From Paenibacillus pinihumi DSM 23905 = JCM 16419 (GTDB taxonomy: Bacteria > Bacillota > Bacilli > Paenibacillales > Paenibacillaceae): a stretch of DNA of 64,000 bases. Of this stretch, positions 14,732-25,800 are shown piece after piece. The notes under the pieces were generated by a model. The model did not search any database and was not told the DNA's origin. It was given only the letters and a program-made list of their open reading frames with translations. Every line of letters begins with the position of its first letter. The stretch's first letter is position 1. The translations under genes were made by a program, and so were the position numbers. The DNA lies in contig NZ_KE383868.1 in the NCBI RefSeq assembly GCF_000422505.1, positions 72,202 through 136,201 on the forward strand. The letters are read 5' to 3'.

Positions 14732-16756
14732 ATGAACATCATCGGAATAAGCGGAGGGTTTGATTCCATTCTGGAAGGGAAGGCCGGCGCGTTCGATTTG
14801 ACGGAGAACACCCGCAATGATTCGGCGGCCGTGCTGCTCCGGGATGGGGAAGTACTGTTTGCCGTTGAAGAAGAGCGTCTAAACCGTATTCCCCGTACGA
14901 ATTACCGTCCGGTGCTTGCCATTGAGCGCTGTCTGCAGGCAGCGAACCTGTCTTTAAGAGAGATTGACAAGATCGTTGTCTACGGTGAGGAAAAGTTCTA
15001 TAACTTCTTTCTCCAGCGTAATTACCTGGCCAATCCGAACCGCTATACTGTCTATGCGACCATCCGTGAATGGATACGCAACTATTTGAAGGAAACCTTC
15101 AATTATGCCTTCGATGCGAAAAGCATTGTTTTCGTCAAGCATCAATACGCCCATGCGATGAGCGCCTATGCATGTTCGGGCTTTGAGAGTGCTCTCGTGC
15201 TGTCGCTGGACAAGTCGGAGGACGGATTTTCCGGGCTTATTGCCAAGAGCAGCGGGCTGGATCTGGAAACGCTTCAATCCTTCCATGACACAGATTCGCT
15301 GGTCACCTTTTGCCGGGATATCGGGGAATGTCTGGAGCCGCCAATTTCGGATACAGGCCAATTATACCGGATTGCTGCTGCAGGCAACGCGGCTGTCTAC
15401 CGTCCGTTTGTCGCTTCCTCCTACGAACTGCTGCCGGGTGGAGGCTACAAGCTGAAGTTTGACAGCGATGCACTGCGCGAGATATGGAGATTGGAAGGGA
15501 TCGATGCAAGTCCGAAACAGCTTGCAAGACGCGCATCTGACCTTGCAGCTTCCTTGCAGGAAATGATAGAAGCCATCGTATTCCATATCGTCACTCATTA
15601 CCGTCAAGCTACGGGAATGAAGCGTTTATGCTTTGCCGGGGAGCTTGCAGCCAATACGGTGTTGAACGGGAAATTGCTGCAAAGCGGCCTGTTCGATGAG
15701 GTGTTCGTTCAGCCGGTACATAGTGATGCGGGTGCCGCCCTTGGTGCCGCCATTAGTGTATTCCAGCGTGAAACGAAAAGACGCACCCCAGCTCCATGGC
15801 CTCACCTGTACTGGGGAAGCCCGATTGAATCGGAGTCCGAGGTGCTGGAGGCGATTGGACTATGGGATGGGATGATCAGCAGAGAGCCGGAGGATTACAA
15901 TTTGTCCGATCTGCACAGCGCGGGTGAGAAAGCAGCGCGCCTGATTGCAGCAGGGGAGAAGGTAGCCTGGATACAAGGCCGCTCCGAATTCGGCCCGAAT
16001 TCACTTGGCAACCGCTGTCTGCTGTCAGATCCAAGGGTGGCGCCGGGCAGCAGCTCTGGCAATGAAGCGGGAAGTGTCTGTATTTCAATTAAACAAAGCG
16101 CTGTCGCTCACTATTTTGACACCCCTTCAGGGGTTCAGCCGTCTCAATTCAGATTTGGCAACTATTCGCTGCGCTGGAAGGATGGGATCGAGCCGTCTGC
16201 TAAAGCAGGAATCGGGGGTGCATCCCCGGTTCAGGTGCATGCGGTAGCGGAATCAGATAATCCGGTGTTATGGGAGCTTCTGGATAAGTTCGAGAAGGAA
16301 ACCGGGCTGCCTTATGTAGCGCAATCCAGCTTGAGCAGCCCGTTTGAGCCTTTGCCGGAAACTGCCCATGAAGCAATCGCGTCGATGATAACGGGTGATT
16401 TCAACTATATGGCAGTAGGCGGACTGCTTTTGTGCAAGCAGCACATCCTCCCTGGGGATATGTTGCGCCTGAAGCCGATGCTGCCGAAATACACGTATGT
16501 CCATCAGAAATGGACGTATAAGCTGCCGAATGAAAAGGCTCAAGCGACGGAACTGGCTTGTACCTACAGAAGCGGGCTGTCCGTTCCGCTCACTGAAGCG
16601 ATGTACCGCGTGCTGATGAAAGCGGACGGTGAGCGGACGATTATGGAACTGCTATCGGAATCCGAAATTACTGCAGCTGAAGATGTAACGCAATGTTGCA
16701 ATCAATTGATGGAGCTTTGGGCAAGACGGATGCTGCAGTTGCAGCCTGCCGGATGA
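14732..16756 (+). CDS. Carbamoyltransferase homologue with lost catalytic motifs
   Basis: A NodU/TobZ-family protein (674 residues): Kae1-like N-terminal part, YrdC-like C-terminal part, then about 60 extra residues (MKADGERTIMELLSESE). Compared with its intact neighbour, several hallmark residues are changed. SHDSAA is RNDSAA, HHxAHA is HQYAHA (residues 137-142), AGGVAHN is AGELAAN, GPRALGNRS is GPNSLGNRC, and the LNTSFN loop is replaced by AQSSLSS. DAGAALGAA is kept. ATG at 14732 follows GGAGG by 11 bases; the upstream frame from 14636 has no ribosome site. It may be an inactive partner or scaffold for the second copy. It is 23 bases from that gene in one operon. Confidence 0.82.
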   Translation: MNIIGISGGFDSILEGKAGAFDLTENTRNDSAAVLLRDGEVLFAVEEERLNRIPRTNYRPVLAIERCLQAANLSLREIDKIVVYGEEKFYNFFLQRNYLANPNRYTVYATIREWIRNYLKETFNYAFDAKSIVFVKHQYAHAMSAYACSGFESALVLSLDKSEDGFSGLIAKSSGLDLETLQSFHDTDSLVTFCRDIGECLEPPISDTGQLYRIAAAGNAAVYRPFVASSYELLPGGGYKLKFDSDALREIWRLEGIDASPKQLARRASDLAASLQEMIEAIVFHIVTHYRQATGMKRLCFAGELAANTVLNGKLLQSGLFDEVFVQPVHSDAGAALGAAISVFQRETKRRTPAPWPHLYWGSPIESESEVLEAIGLWDGMISREPEDYNLSDLHSAGEKAARLIAAGEKVAWIQGRSEFGPNSLGNRCLLSDPRVAPGSSSGNEAGSVCISIKQSAVAHYFDTPSGVQPSQFRFGNYSLRWKDGIEPSAKAGIGGASPVQVHAVAESDNPVLWELLDKFEKETGLPYVAQSSLSSPFEPLPETAHEAIASMITGDFNYMAVGGLLLCKQHILPGDMLRLKPMLPKYTYVHQKWTYKLPNEKAQATELACTYRSGLSVPLTEAMYRVLMKADGERTIMELLSESEITAAEDVTQCCNQLMELWARRMLQLQPAG

Positions 16757-16779
16757 CCCGGACACAAGGAGGACAAGGG

Positions 16780-18789
16780 ATGAACATTATAGGTATTAAT
16801 GCAGGGCCGGATCTGGTATTCGAACAAGCCTCGGAATCCTCGCTCGCGTATTCCCATGATTCCGCAGCCGTCCTGGTACGGGATGGTGTCGTCGTTGCAG
16901 GCATGGAGGAAGAGCGGCTGAACCGGATCAAACATTCGCCGAAAGCGCCAATTGAGGCCATCCGCTTCTGCCTGGAGCAGGGAGGCATCGGCATCGAGGA
17001 AGTCGACTATTTCGCGTTCTATTTATCGTTCCACAAGGTGAAATTCGAGCTGGAGCTGACGAGAGCCGGGATTCAGCGCTATATTCGCCTGGCCTTCGGC
17101 TATGAGCTTCCGGCGGAGAAAATCCGTTTTGTACATCATCATATTGCTCATGCATTCAGCACCTACGCCATGTCCAGGTTCGACAAAAGCCTGATCTTTA
17201 GCGTCGACGGCAGCGGGGACGGCATTTCGGGCATGGTACTGACCGCCGAGAACCGGACGATGAAGCCCCTTCGCGATTTGACACGAAATGACTCGCTAGG
17301 CGATTTCTATGAGCGGATCATTCAGTTCCTCGGCTATCGGCGGTTTGATGAGTACAAGGTGATGGGGCTTGCTCCTTACGGGGACCCGTCCGTATACCGT
17401 TCGGTATTCAAGACTTTCTACAGCCTGCTGCCGAATGGAAACTACCGTACGCATATCAATATCCCGCTATTATTCGAGTTGTGCCCGCCCCGCAAGAAGG
17501 CCGAGCCGTTCACCCAGCAGCATAAGGATATTGCCGCAGCGCTCCAGGAGGCACTGGAGGATATCATCCTGCACATTGTGACGCATTTCAAAAAAGAAAC
17601 GAATCACGACTACTTGTGTCTGGCAGGGGGGGTTGCCCATAACTGCACCATGAACGGCAAACTGCTGTACTCTGGACTGTTCAAAGATATTTTCATTCAG
17701 CCTGCCGCCCACGATGCGGGAGCAGCACTTGGAGCAGCACTGCATACGTACCACGAGGAAAATCCGGGCCAGCCGTATATCCCGCTGGAGCATCTGTACT
17801 GGGGCAAGGATATCGGCAGCAGCGAGGAAGTGCGCCAGGCCGTTCAAGCATGGGATGCCTTCGTCGAGTGGGAATATTTGGGTGGAAATACAGTAGAACG
17901 CACATCCCAACTGCTGGCGGAGGGCAATGTTATCGGCTGGGTGCAGGGACGTTCGGAATTTGGCCCTCGTGCGCTCGGCAACCGCAGCATCGTGGCAGAC
18001 CCGCGTCCCGAGGAGAACAAGCATATCATTAATGCCATGGTGAAAATGCGGGAGGGCTACCGGCCGTTCGCACCTTCAGTCCTGGAAGAGGCGGCAGAGG
18101 AATACTATGAGATTCCGGGAGAGACCAAGCAACTGCCGTATATGATTTTTGTCGTTAAAGTAAAGGAAGCCAAGCGCAAAGCACTTGGCGCAGTTACCCA
18201 TGTGGACGGTACAGCGCGTGTTCAGACTGTCTCCCGGTCAACCAATCCGAAATACTGGGATTTGATTCATTCCTTTGGCGAGAAGACCGGAGTTCCCATT
18301 CTTCTGAATACGTCATTTAACAATAATGTTGAGCCGATCGTTGATTCCGTCAAGGATTCAATTGTCTGCTACCTGACGACCAAGCTCAATTATTTGGTTG
18401 TTGGGGATTTCCTTGTTAAAAAGAAAGAAAACGCACAGACAGACTTTTTGAACCTGTATCCGCAGCTGCCGCAATATGCCCAGCTTCATTTGAAGCGCAA
18501 AACCACAGCCTCCGGCGAGCTGGCTGCGATTGCCGAGATCGGCATGAACTATTCAGAACGGCATCCATTCGGAATCTCTTTGAATATGTTCACCCTGTTG
18601 TCCAAGGCTGACGGACAGCGCACATTCCTGGAACATATGCAGGAGGAGGGCTGGATTGACGAGCCGCGGCAACAGGCACTGGCAGAAGAACTGCTGGAAC
18701 TTTGGTCCCGCCGCATGGTAAATCTCGACCCTGCCGCCCATGAGCCTTTACACCAAATCTACGAAGCGAAAATGGAGGTTATTATTTGA
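16780..18789 (+). CDS. O-carbamoyltransferase, NodU/TobZ family
   Basis: Predicted to make carbamoyl-adenylate from carbamoyl phosphate and ATP and transfer it to a hydroxyl. All family motifs are intact: YSHDSAAVL, HHIAHAFS (residues 120-127), SVDGSGDGIS, LAGGVAHNCTMNG, AAHDAGAALGAAL, QGRSEFGPRALGNRS, VDGTARVQ and PILLNTSFN. A C-terminal extension of about 90 residues (LLSKADGQRTFLEHM, ELWSRRMVNL) resembles that of the degenerate neighbour and vaguely a small PqqD-like winged helix. ATG at 16780 has AAGGAGGA 7 bases upstream. The oxygenase next door could create its hydroxyl acceptor. Confidence 0.9.
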   Translation: MNIIGINAGPDLVFEQASESSLAYSHDSAAVLVRDGVVVAGMEEERLNRIKHSPKAPIEAIRFCLEQGGIGIEEVDYFAFYLSFHKVKFELELTRAGIQRYIRLAFGYELPAEKIRFVHHHIAHAFSTYAMSRFDKSLIFSVDGSGDGISGMVLTAENRTMKPLRDLTRNDSLGDFYERIIQFLGYRRFDEYKVMGLAPYGDPSVYRSVFKTFYSLLPNGNYRTHINIPLLFELCPPRKKAEPFTQQHKDIAAALQEALEDIILHIVTHFKKETNHDYLCLAGGVAHNCTMNGKLLYSGLFKDIFIQPAAHDAGAALGAALHTYHEENPGQPYIPLEHLYWGKDIGSSEEVRQAVQAWDAFVEWEYLGGNTVERTSQLLAEGNVIGWVQGRSEFGPRALGNRSIVADPRPEENKHIINAMVKMREGYRPFAPSVLEEAAEEYYEIPGETKQLPYMIFVVKVKEAKRKALGAVTHVDGTARVQTVSRSTNPKYWDLIHSFGEKTGVPILLNTSFNNNVEPIVDSVKDSIVCYLTTKLNYLVVGDFLVKKKENAQTDFLNLYPQLPQYAQLHLKRKTTASGELAAIAEIGMNYSERHPFGISLNMFTLLSKADGQRTFLEHMQEEGWIDEPRQQALAEELLELWSRRMVNLDPAAHEPLHQIYEAKMEVII

Positions 18790-19775
18790 TGAACGAGCTG
18801 CAATCCTTATCTAGTGCCAAGATTGAACCCATATATTCCGGACACCGCCAGTTCATGATTCGTCCAGTTCATGAAGGTGAAGATTTATTGAATTGGGTGA
18901 AAGAGCATCAGGAGTGGATTCAGCAACATTTAACGACGACAGGAGGGTTCTTATTTCGGGATTTCCAAGTCCCTTCACTGGCTTATTTTGAGAGTGTCTC
19001 CCAGGCGATCACACCCCAGCTTGAGGAGTACAAGGAGCGTTCCACGCCAAGAAGTGAAGTGCAGGGCCGCATCTATACGTCAACAGAATATCCGGAGGAT
19101 CAATTTATCCCGCTCCATAACGAGAATTCCTACACTCATGCATGGCCGCGCAAAATCTGGTTCCATTGTGTGCAAAATTCTCTGACCGGCGGAGAGACGC
19201 CGATTGCCGACAGCCGGGAGATATACAACCGGATCAGCCCAGCTATCCGCCAGAAGTTTGAGGAGAAGAAAGTCATGTACGTTCGCAATGTCGGCGGCAA
19301 TATTGACTTGCCATGGCAGACGGTATTTCAGACGGATGACCGTGATGAGGTGGACGCTTATTGCTTGCGGTCAGGAATAGAAGCCGAATGGCTCGATAAC
19401 GATCGCCTGCGCACACGCTCGATCCGCTCGGCTATCGCCAAACATCCGGTAACCGGGGAGATGCTCTGGTTCAACCAGGCGCATCTTTTCCATGTCTCCA
19501 GCCTCCAGCCGGAGATCAGAGATTATATGGTAAGCGCGATTGGCGAAGCGTATTTGCCGCGTAATGCCTATTACGGAGACGGATCGCCGATTGAAGAATC
19601 CGTGCTCGATGAGATCCGTGGCATTTATGATGAGGTATCGCTCGTATTCCCCTGGCAGCAGGGCGATATTCTGATGCTGGACAATATGCTGAACGCTCAC
19701 GGACGCAATCCGTACACCGGCAAGCGCAAGGTCGTTGTAGCGATGGCTGAGCCCTGGAATCAATACGGAATTTAA
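18789..19775 (+). CDS. Fe(II)/2-oxoglutarate oxygenase, SyrP/TauD-like
   Basis: Predicted to hydroxylate an amino acid, probably while it is held on the NRPS. The iron triad is visible as HNE at residues 110-112 and the distal histidine in NAHGRNPYTG at about residue 304, followed by the 2-oxoglutarate arginine region GKRKVVVAMAEP. TGGETPIADSREIY is typical of the SyrP-like branch, whose best-known member hydroxylates aspartyl residues on an NRPS. ATG at 18789 overlaps the previous stop (TGATG), with GGAGG 10 bases upstream; TTG at 18786 is an alternative. Given Asn-type A domains next door, beta-hydroxylation of Asn is a reasonable inference. Confidence 0.87.
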   Translation: MNELQSLSSAKIEPIYSGHRQFMIRPVHEGEDLLNWVKEHQEWIQQHLTTTGGFLFRDFQVPSLAYFESVSQAITPQLEEYKERSTPRSEVQGRIYTSTEYPEDQFIPLHNENSYTHAWPRKIWFHCVQNSLTGGETPIADSREIYNRISPAIRQKFEEKKVMYVRNVGGNIDLPWQTVFQTDDRDEVDAYCLRSGIEAEWLDNDRLRTRSIRSAIAKHPVTGEMLWFNQAHLFHVSSLQPEIRDYMVSAIGEAYLPRNAYYGDGSPIEESVLDEIRGIYDEVSLVFPWQQGDILMLDNMLNAHGRNPYTGKRKVVVAMAEPWNQYGI

Positions 19776-19810
19776 GCGCAAATACAGGCCTATGAAAATC
19801 AGGGATAGGG

Positions 19811-22800
19811 GTGTACGGATGTATGTATAAATCGGTATTAAAGACCAGCCAGGCACAGTCTTCGGGCAACGCTTCGCTGGCGCTATTCGTCTGGCCATTC
19901 GACTATACCTCTGCTGCGGAATTTGAGACGACACGAATCGTTCAGGATATCCCGGCCAAGCTTGTCCAGGAGCTGCAAAGAGCCGCTCATTTTTCTGATC
20001 AGGAGTTGTATTTGATTTTAATCGGGGCAGTTCAGGCCTTCTTCACGACTTTAACGGGCAGTGAATCGATTACGATATGCTCGCTGCCGATCCAATCTTC
20101 TGATGCGGAGGCGGGAGACGGAGGGCCGTTACCCGTACAGACGGAGGCAAGCCGGGCGGATTCCTTCGCCAGTGTTGCGGCTGAAGTGAGAAAGACCGTG
20201 TCCCGGATGACATTGTCCAAGGAAACCTCCGGCCAGCAGCAGCTTCCAATGGCGCGTGGCGGCAAGCCGCTTCCGCTGCTGGTCAGCATGGAAGGGGCCA
20301 GCAGCGCTGCGGATAAGTGGCAGAGCCAGCTTTCCTTTATCTTTGCCAGCCGGCAGGATGAGACCATGGAGCTGCAGCTCCATTACAATACGCATGCCTA
20401 TGCCCCGGAGACGATAACCCGTCTGGCGGCGCAATTTGTCCGGTTCTGCCAGCAAATCATGGCGGACCCGAACATCTGTCTCGACGATGTCGACCTGCTG
20501 ACAGAGGAGGAGCGGCATGAACTCCTTCGAGTATTTAATGCGACAGGGGCCGTATATCCGCTCAAGCCCGTGCATCATCTGTTCGAGGAACAGGTGATGC
20601 AAACTCCGGATGAGCCGGCTGTATCCGGCAGCGAGGGCGTATGGACTTACGCAGAGCTCAATGCCAGAGCCAACCGGGTGGCTCATTTTCTGATTGCCAC
20701 GGGTGTGCGGTCAGAGCATCGGATTGGCATCATGGCCGGGCATTCTCTGGAGGCTGTGGCGGCATTGCTGGGCGTACTGAAGGCGGGGGCTGCCTATGTG
20801 CCGCTCGACCCCTCATATCCGGCCGAGCGTATCCGTTTCATTGCCGCTGACAGCAAAATGAAGCTGCTGCTTACGCAGGAGACATTTACCGATCGTGTCC
20901 CGGAGACAACTGCCTGGTTCACAATCACTGAGACGATGACGGAAGTAAACGAAAGCAATCCGGAGCTGAATGTCCAGCCTCATCATCTGATGTACCTGAT
21001 CTACACTTCCGGTTCCACCGGACAACCCAAGGGTGTCATGGTCGAGCATAGCGGAGCAGTGAACTATCTGTGGTGGGCGCGCAAGCACTACACGGGGAAT
21101 CACCCGCGCAGTTTTGCACTCTATTCCTCGCTGGCCTTTGACCTGACGGTGACGTCGATCTATGTGCCGCTGCTCACGGGTGGGCGCATCGTCGTCTATG
21201 CAGGGGAGGACAAGGGACAGCTGATGCCGCAGCTGCTGGCGGAGGATCAGGTGGATGTGCTGAAACTGACACCTACCCATCTGCGCCTGCTGCTTCTGGC
21301 GGGCCATGTGCCGCAGCGCCTGCGGACGCTGATCGTCGGCGGAGAAGCGCTGGATACGGCGCTTGCCAGACAGGTTCACGACCACTTTGACGGGCAGGTC
21401 ACGATCTATAATGAATACGGCCCGACAGAGACGGTCGTCGGATGCATGATCCACGCCTTTGATCCGGCCCGTGACCTGAATAGCTCCGTCCCCATCGGCA
21501 GGCCGGCAGATAATGTGCGCGTCTATGTGCTGGATGAGCGTCTGCAGCCTGTACCAGGCGGAGCGACGGGCGAGCTGTATATTGCTGGAGACGGGGTAGC
21601 GCGCGGATACTGGGGGCAGGAGGAACGGACAGCCGAGCGGTTTCTGGAGGAACCGTTCACTCCGGAAGGACGAATGTACCGGACAGGAGATATCGCCAGA
21701 CGTCTGGGTGACGGCAGTCTGGTCTATTTGGGCCGGAGTGATGAGCAGGTGAAGGTGCGGGGCTACCGCATCGAGACCGGAGAGATTGAAGCCTGTCTGG
21801 CAGAGCATGAAAACGTGCGTGAAGCGGCTGTAGTGGCGAAGCCGGATGGTGAATCAGGTCTTGCGCTGTGGGCGTACATTGCGGCGGACGGACAGGTGGA
21901 GCAGGAAGAGCTTCGGCATTATCTGCAGGAAAGGCTGCCTTCGTACATGATGCCATCCCATTTTGTGCTTTTGGACGGTCTGCCGGTGACCGCGAACGGG
22001 AAGACAGACCGCCGGGCACTGCTTGAGGATGATACGCAGACAATGGGGCAGGCGCATGAGGAGCCTTCGGGCGAACTGGAGATCCGGCTTGCGGAGATGT
22101 GGCAGCAGGTGCTGGGGCGTGAGCAGATCGGACGCGGTGACAGCTTCTTCGATTTGGGCGGCCATTCACTGAAGGCCATCCTGCTGTTATCCAAGGTGCA
22201 AAAAGAATTCAGCATTACGGTTCCGCTGCAAACGCTGTTCGACAGACCGACCATTAAAGGATTGGCAGCCTTCCTGTCTGCCGGTAGCGAGACAGACCCG
22301 GGGCAAGGAGCAGAAGATTCGGCGCATCAGGTCTTCTACAAAATATACTCACCAATCGAGCCGATAGAGAAGCGGCTGCATTACCCGGCTTCTTATGTGC
22401 AAAAGCGGATGTATGCCTTGAGTGCGCTTAAAGGGGCCGAAGTAACCTACAATGTGCCGCATGCGATGATTATCGAAGGTCCGCTTGATGCTGATCGGCT
22501 GCAGCAGGCGGCAAACAAGCTGATTCAGCGGCATGAAACTTTGCGGACCTCATTCGGGTGGGTCGAGGGCGGCCTGGTTCAGCGGGTTCATGATGATGCT
22601 GATCTGACCATTCCTTGCTCTGATGCGGAAGAAGGCGAGATTGGCTCCAGGCTGGCTGGCTTTATCCGGCCATTCGACCTGCAGCTGGCGCCATTATGGC
22701 GTCTGGAGCTGATCCGCACCGGAGCTGACCGGTATGTCCTGTTGTTTGATATGCACCATATTATAACGGATGGCGTATCCGTTGGCATTTTGATGAGTGA

Positions 22801-25800
22801 GCTGTCAGCGCTGTACGAAGGGGCGGAACTGCAGCCGCTGCGCATTCAATATAAAGACTTCACAGTGTGGCAGCGGGAGCAGATGCTCTCTACCCGGGGG
22901 CATGAGGCTTATTGGGCCGATTTATACAACGAAGGGGTTCCGCTGCTGAATTTGCCGACCGATTATCCTCGTCCATCCATACAGAGCTTTGCCGGACGAA
23001 CCGTAACGTTCGAGGTGCCTGAGGATGTAGTCACTGCTTTGCACCGGATCAACACCGAAACTGGTACAACCATGTATATGATCCTGCTGGCAGCCTTTGG
23101 CGTCCTGTTAGGAAAGTATGCAGGCCAGGAGGATGTTGTTATCGGTACAACCAGCGCCGGGCGCAATCATGCGGATACGGAACATTTGATCGGCGCTTTT
23201 ATCAATACATTGGCGCTGCGGACCCGGCCAGGCAGTGAGAAGACGTTTTTGGCCTTTGTAGACGAAGTAAAGCGGCATACATTAAGCGCATTCGATCATC
23301 AGGACTTCGCGTTTGACGAACTGGTCGACAGGCTGAAAATTCCGCGTGATATCAGCCGCAATCCGCTGTTTGATACGATGTTTGTCCTGCATAATCATGG
23401 CGGGGGCACCTCCCGGCTCACGCTTGGCAAAGAGACGTTAATCCACGAATTTGATGATATCCGGCATGAGCCGGCGAAGGTGGATCTGACACTCGTTGCT
23501 ACCCTGCTGGAGAATCAGAAGATGTTGTGGAGCATCGAGTACCGGACCGACCTGTTCCGTAAGGAGACGGTAGAGCGGATGACCGCCAATTTTGTCCGGC
23601 TTTTGACCAGCATTGCCCTGCGGCCGCAGCAGCGTATTGGCGAGATTGACCTGCTGACACAGGAAGAGCGGCATGAGTCGCTAATATTATTTAATGCGAC
23701 AGGAGCCGCATATCCCCAGACACCTGTGCACCAGCTCTTCGAGGAGCAGGTGTCGCAGAAGCCGAATGAGCCGGCGGTTGTATCCGTCAGTGAAGGCACA
23801 TGGACATATGCAGAGCTGAACGCAAAGGCCAATAAGGTAGCGCGCTTCCTGATTGCTTCGGGTGTGCAGGCAGAGGACCGGATCGGTGTGATGGCTGAGC
23901 ATTCTCTGGCGGCGGTGGCGGTCCTGCTGGGTGTATTGAAGGCTGGCGCTGCGTATGTGCCTCTTGATCCAACATATCCGGCCGATCGCATCAGGCATAT
24001 TGCGGCTGACAGCAAAATGAAACTGCTGCTTACACAGAAGCCTTTGGCTTCGCGGATTCCGGAGACGACCGCCTGGTTCTCCATTGATGGGGCGATGGCT
24101 GAAGGCGACGAGAGCAATCCGGAGCTGAATGTCCAGCCTCATCATCTGATGTATCTGATCTACACCTCCGGTTCCACTGGACAGCCCAAGGGTGTCATGG
24201 TTGAACACAGAGGAGCGGTAAACTATTTATGGTGGGCGCGCAAGCAGTATGCCCGGGAGCAGCCAAGCAGTTTTGCACTTTATTCCTCGCTGGCCTTTGA
24301 CCTGACAGTGACGTCAATCTATGTTCCGCTGCTCACAGGCGGCCGCATCGTCGTCTGCGCGGGCGAGGACAAGGGGCAGTTGATGCCGCAGATGCTGGCG
24401 GAGGATCAGGTGGATGTGCTGAAGCTGACGCCAACTCATCTGCGCCTGCTGCTGCTGGCGGATCGTGTGCCGCAGCGCCTGCGGACGCTGATCGTCGGCG
24501 GAGAGGCGCTGGATACGGCGCTTGCCAGACAGGTTCACGACCACTTTGACGGGCAGGTCACAATCTACAATGAGTATGGTCCGACAGAGACAGTCGTCGG
24601 CTGTATGATTCATGCCTTTGATCCAAATTTGGACGTATCCAGCTCTGTTCCGATTGGGCGTCCGGCAGATAATGTGCGGATCTATGTGCTGGATGAACTT
24701 CTGCAGCCTGTGCCGAGCGGAGCTGCGGGCGAGCTGTACATCGCTGGAGATGGTGTGGCGCGAGGCTACTGGGGGCAGGAGGAACGGACAGCAGAGCGCT
24801 TTCTGAAGGAACCCTTCACACCGGAAGGGCGCATGTACCGGACAGGTGATATCGCCAGGCGTCTCGCAGACGGCAATCTGATCTATTTGGGACGGAGCGA
24901 TGAGCAGGTGAAGGTGCGGGGATACCGCATCGAAATCGGCGAAATTGTGGCATGCCTGGCAGAGAATGATGCCGTTCGTGAAGCGGTTGTGCTGGCCAAG
25001 CCGGATGGCGATTCAGGCGTTGATCTGTGGGCATATATTGCCGTGGAGGACAGAGTAGGACAGGAGGCAATACGACACCATCTGCTGGAAAGGCTGCCGG
25101 AATATATGGTGCCATCCCATCTGGTGCTCCTGGATCGTCTGCCGGTGACCCCGAACGGAAAGACCGACCGCCGGGCATTGCTGGAAGACGAGAAATGGGC
25201 AGTCAACAATGCGCATGAGGACCCGGCAGGCGAGCTGGAAATCCGGCTGGCAGAGCTGTGGCAGCAGGTGCTGCTGAGTGAGCGGATAGGCCGCCATGAC
25301 AGCTTCTTCAGCCTGGGCGGCCATTCATTGAAGGCGATCATGCTGCTATCCAAGGTGCAGAAGGAATTCGGCATTACGGTTCCGCTGCAGGTGCTGTTTG
25401 ATACACCAACCATTCAAGGACTGGCTGCTTTCATGAGTGCAAGTGTGAAAACCGGGGAAGATCAGGCTGAAGCTCCGCTTGAGGAGGGCTCGGGAGCCAA
25501 GGGTGACAGCGCCTTCCAATGGATTGAACCAGCCGGGAAAAGAGCGTACTATCCGGCTTCCTATTCGCAAAAGCGGCTCTACGTATTAAACCATCTTGCG
25601 GAGGTCACTTACAATGTGCCTGATGTGATGCTTATTCGCGGGGCCCTGGACGTAGAGCGTCTGAAATGGGCGGTGCAGGAGCTGGTGAACCGGCATGAGA
25701 CATTGCGGACCTCATTCGGATGGATCGACGGCGAACTGGTACAGCGGGTCCATGAGAATGTGACGTTGGACATTCCTTATTCCGAGCAGAGTGAAGATGA

